Origin: an uncultured Caldilinea sp.
GTDB taxonomy: Bacteria > Chloroflexota > Anaerolineae > Caldilineales > Caldilineaceae
Direction of reading: 5' to 3'
NCBI GenBank assembly: GCA_937928035.1
Contig: CALFWA010000032.1
Span: 1-16,298 of the forward strand
Length of the DNA stretch: 16,298 nucleotides
A model generated the notes under the pieces. It was not told the origin of the DNA, searched no databases, and saw only the letters and a list, made by a program, of their open reading frames with translations. The translations under genes and the position numbers were made by a program. Within the stretch, counting starts at the first letter, position 1; every line of letters begins with the position of its first letter. Below, in pieces: positions 13,725-16,298 of the stretch.

Positions 13725-13757
13725 CAACTATTTCTGTAACACCAACCATTTCTGTAA
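13725..13757 (+). repeat. 15-base tandem direct repeat before the repeat-protein gene
   Basis: CAACTATTTCTGTAA (13725-13739) and CAACCATTTCTGTAA (13743-13757) differ at one base and are 18 bases apart start to start. They sit 7 bases before the ribosome site AAGGAGA (13764-13770). They may be regulator sites or an RNA-level element. The rest of the 204-base gap shows no clear promoter; TTGCGA at 13710-13715 is a poor -35. Confidence 0.55.
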
Positions 13758-13777
13758 GAAGACAAGGAGAGTACTCT

Positions 13778-15142
<1,365 letters not shown>

Positions 15143-15178
15143 GCGCCTCGGTTATAAGGACAACAAACAATGCACAAC

Positions 15179-15215
15179 ATGCAGAAAGGCGGATTCCCCC
15201 TCCGCCTTTCTGCAT
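15179..15215 (+). terminator. 15-bp hairpin after the repeat-protein gene, probable terminator
   Basis: ATGCAGAAAGGCGGA (15179-15193) pairs perfectly with TCCGCCTTTCTGCAT (15201-15215) around TTCCCCC. It lies 36 bases after the stop. Like the hairpin at 11740, it has no T-run behind it. Confidence 0.7.
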
Positions 15216-15491
15216 CTCATGCCCCTCTCAATGACGGCTTTGGATAGATTGTGTGTGCAGGTTGTGTGTAGCCGCGCTAGGCTGCCAGCACACTTTCACC
15301 CGCCTGGCTGTCGTCCCAATCTCTCACGTTTGATGCAACGTCTCTAAGAAGCAAGCGCCGAATTGGACCGGCTCATTACGAAGAGCGTCCTCAATGCGCC
15401 GGCTCGACTTCCCTGGCGAAGGCCGTGTCTATCGCCGACAAAACCGGCATAGCGAGCTGCGCCATGGACGCGCAAAAAAGACAAAGTACGC
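15216..15491 (+). other. Intergenic stretch with no recognised gene
   Basis: I see no protein-like frame, tRNA or other RNA gene here. A short direct repeat TTGTGTGT occurs at about 15249 and 15262. Very short open frames on both strands have no ribosome site and no recognisable sequence. Confidence 0.6.
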
Positions 15492-15520
15492 TTGACAAGA
15501 CCCAAACGGTATGTTACATT
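15492..15520 (+). promoter_or_regulatory. Strong promoter of the LacI-family gene
   Basis: A perfect -35 TTGACA (15492-15497), a 17-base spacer and TACATT (15515-15520) with an extended -10 TGT just before it. Transcription would start near 15527, leaving a leader of about 170 bases with no clear structure. Confidence 0.85.
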
Positions 15521-15529
15521 ACCTTTGTG

Positions 15530-15543
15530 TGAGAGCGCTCCCA
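15530..15543 (+). promoter_or_regulatory. CebR-like LacI-family operator
   Basis: TGAGAGCGCTCCCA differs by one base from TGGGAGCGCTCCCA, the site bound by the cellobiose repressor CebR of Streptomyces. The core GAGCGCTC is a perfect palindrome with the central CG typical of LacI-family sites. It overlaps the expected transcription start, so bound repressor would block this promoter. Autoregulation by the gene downstream is the simplest reading. Confidence 0.78.
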
Positions 15544-15697
15544 AAGCTTTCCAGAAATTTTTTTACAACACATCTCGAAAAACAGTTGTGTGCTGTAGAG
15601 ATTCTCATCTTGCCACCCTGAAGGCGAACGATGTTACCGTATATCGATTTTGGCCGTAGTCTCAAACCCCAACTGATCCTTTCAGGCGGCAACGGAG

Positions 15698-16298
15698 ATG
15701 ACGTTAGAGGAAATCGCGCGCCTTGCCGGGTGCTCACGTTCGACCGTGTCGAGGGTCATCAACCACGAGCCGAATGTGCGTGCAGAGACGCGCGAGCGAG
15801 TGTTGCGGATCATTAAAGAGCACGATTTTCAGCCTAATCCTGCGGCGCGTGCGCTGGCTGGGCGTCGAAGTCGAGTCATCGGTCTGGTGATCCCGCAGCC
15901 GCTCAGCACGATTTTCACCGATCCGTATTTTTCGATGTTGATTCAAGGCTGCGCAACGGCGTGCGACGAGCGTGGGTATTATCTTATGCTATCGCTGGTG
16001 TTGCGACAAGCGGACGACACCTATCGATGGCTCATTCGCTCCCGACACATCGATGGTTTGCTGATCGCGCCGCCTCTGATTGACGATCCATTTGTGCCGC
16101 ACTTACTGGACAGGCGTCTTCCGCTCGTGATGATCGGTCGCATACCAGGGCGCACAGACATCCCTACTGTCAATCTCGACAACATCGATGGGGCAAGGTT
16201 GGCCACGCAACACCTGTTGAAGTTAGGGTACACGCGAATCGCCACTATCACCGGCGCAATGAATTTGGTGGGGGCCCTCGATCGCCTGGAAGGCTATC
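15698..16298 (+). CDS. LacI-family transcriptional repressor, 3' end missing
   Basis: About 200 residues are present and the frame is still open at the window end. ATG 15698 is the only good start: an in-frame TGA lies at 15674 and the helix-turn-helix begins at once (MTLEEIARLAGCSRSTVSRVIN, residues 1-22). AGGCGG (15684-15689) or the adjacent CGGAG is the ribosome site. The hinge helix region is NPAARALAGRRSRVIGLV. The periplasmic-binding-like effector domain follows (DPYFSMLIQGCATACDERGY, HIDGLLIAPP, LPLVMIGR, VNLDNIDGARLATQHLLKLGYTRIA). It probably senses a sugar and controls transport or hydrolase genes beyond the window. The CebR-like operator in its own promoter suggests a beta-glucoside ligand; that is inference. 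Confidence 0.95.
   Translation, partial: MTLEEIARLAGCSRSTVSRVINHEPNVRAETRERVLRIIKEHDFQPNPAARALAGRRSRVIGLVIPQPLSTIFTDPYFSMLIQGCATACDERGYYLMLSLVLRQADDTYRWLIRSRHIDGLLIAPPLIDDPFVPHLLDRRLPLVMIGRIPGRTDIPTVNLDNIDGARLATQHLLKLGYTRIATITGAMNLVGALDRLEGY

Noticed and set aside
13601..13777. N-terminal extension of the repeat-protein frame
   Set aside because: The signal peptide and ribosome site belong to ATG 13778; the extension would bury the signal peptide and includes the direct-repeat leader.
15631..15816. 61-codon + strand frame starting ATG 15631
   Set aside because: It overlaps the start of the LacI-family gene in another frame and has no ribosome site; the helix-turn-helix frame is clearly the coding one.

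Overview
The window reads left to right on the + strand and looks like chromosomal DNA of a fairly GC-rich, probably Gram-positive-type (monoderm) bacterium. My best guess is Chloroflexota, Anaerolineae/Caldilineae-like. The guess rests on the gene mix: a single mreB directly after the ATP synthase operon, a PurL with two PurS-like domains, an RskA-type anti-sigma factor, a class F-like sortase with lipoproteins, and a CebR-like LacI operator. This is inference; no rRNA or other taxonomic marker is present.

Bases 1-2857 hold the end of an F1Fo ATP synthase operon: atpG (5' end cut off), atpD and atpC, closed by a clear intrinsic terminator. A consensus-like promoter then drives mreB (3051-4076). 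A second strong promoter (TTGACG-17-TAAAAT) precedes ridA and a four-domain S1 RNA-binding protein, which end at another clear terminator (6114-6144). Next come purL, carrying its own tandem PurS-like N-terminus, and purQ, 4 bases apart: two adjacent genes of the FGAM synthase step of purine synthesis.

Bases 9972-15215 are the accessory part. A palindrome-rich leader precedes an ECF-type sigma factor that overlaps its RskA-like membrane anti-sigma factor by 4 bases. After a 17-bp hairpin come three extracytoplasmic proteins in a row. The first is a lipoprotein cupredoxin with a Met/His-rich linker. The second is a class F-like sortase whose N-terminus looks like a lipoprotein signal. The third is a secreted protein made of two near-identical 173-residue halves, each of which contains three 56-residue helical units starting at the same His position; it ends in MPATG, a His-rich spacer, a membrane helix and a basic tail. 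That C-terminus resembles a sortase sorting signal and lies next to the sortase gene. I propose a surface-display module in which the sortase anchors the repeat protein and the cupredoxin supplies copper or redox chemistry, possibly under the ECF sigma factor. This is the most interesting content of the window and its function is unknown to me.

Bases 15216-15697 are non-coding apart from a strong promoter with a CebR-like operator, followed by a LacI-family repressor gene cut off by the window end.
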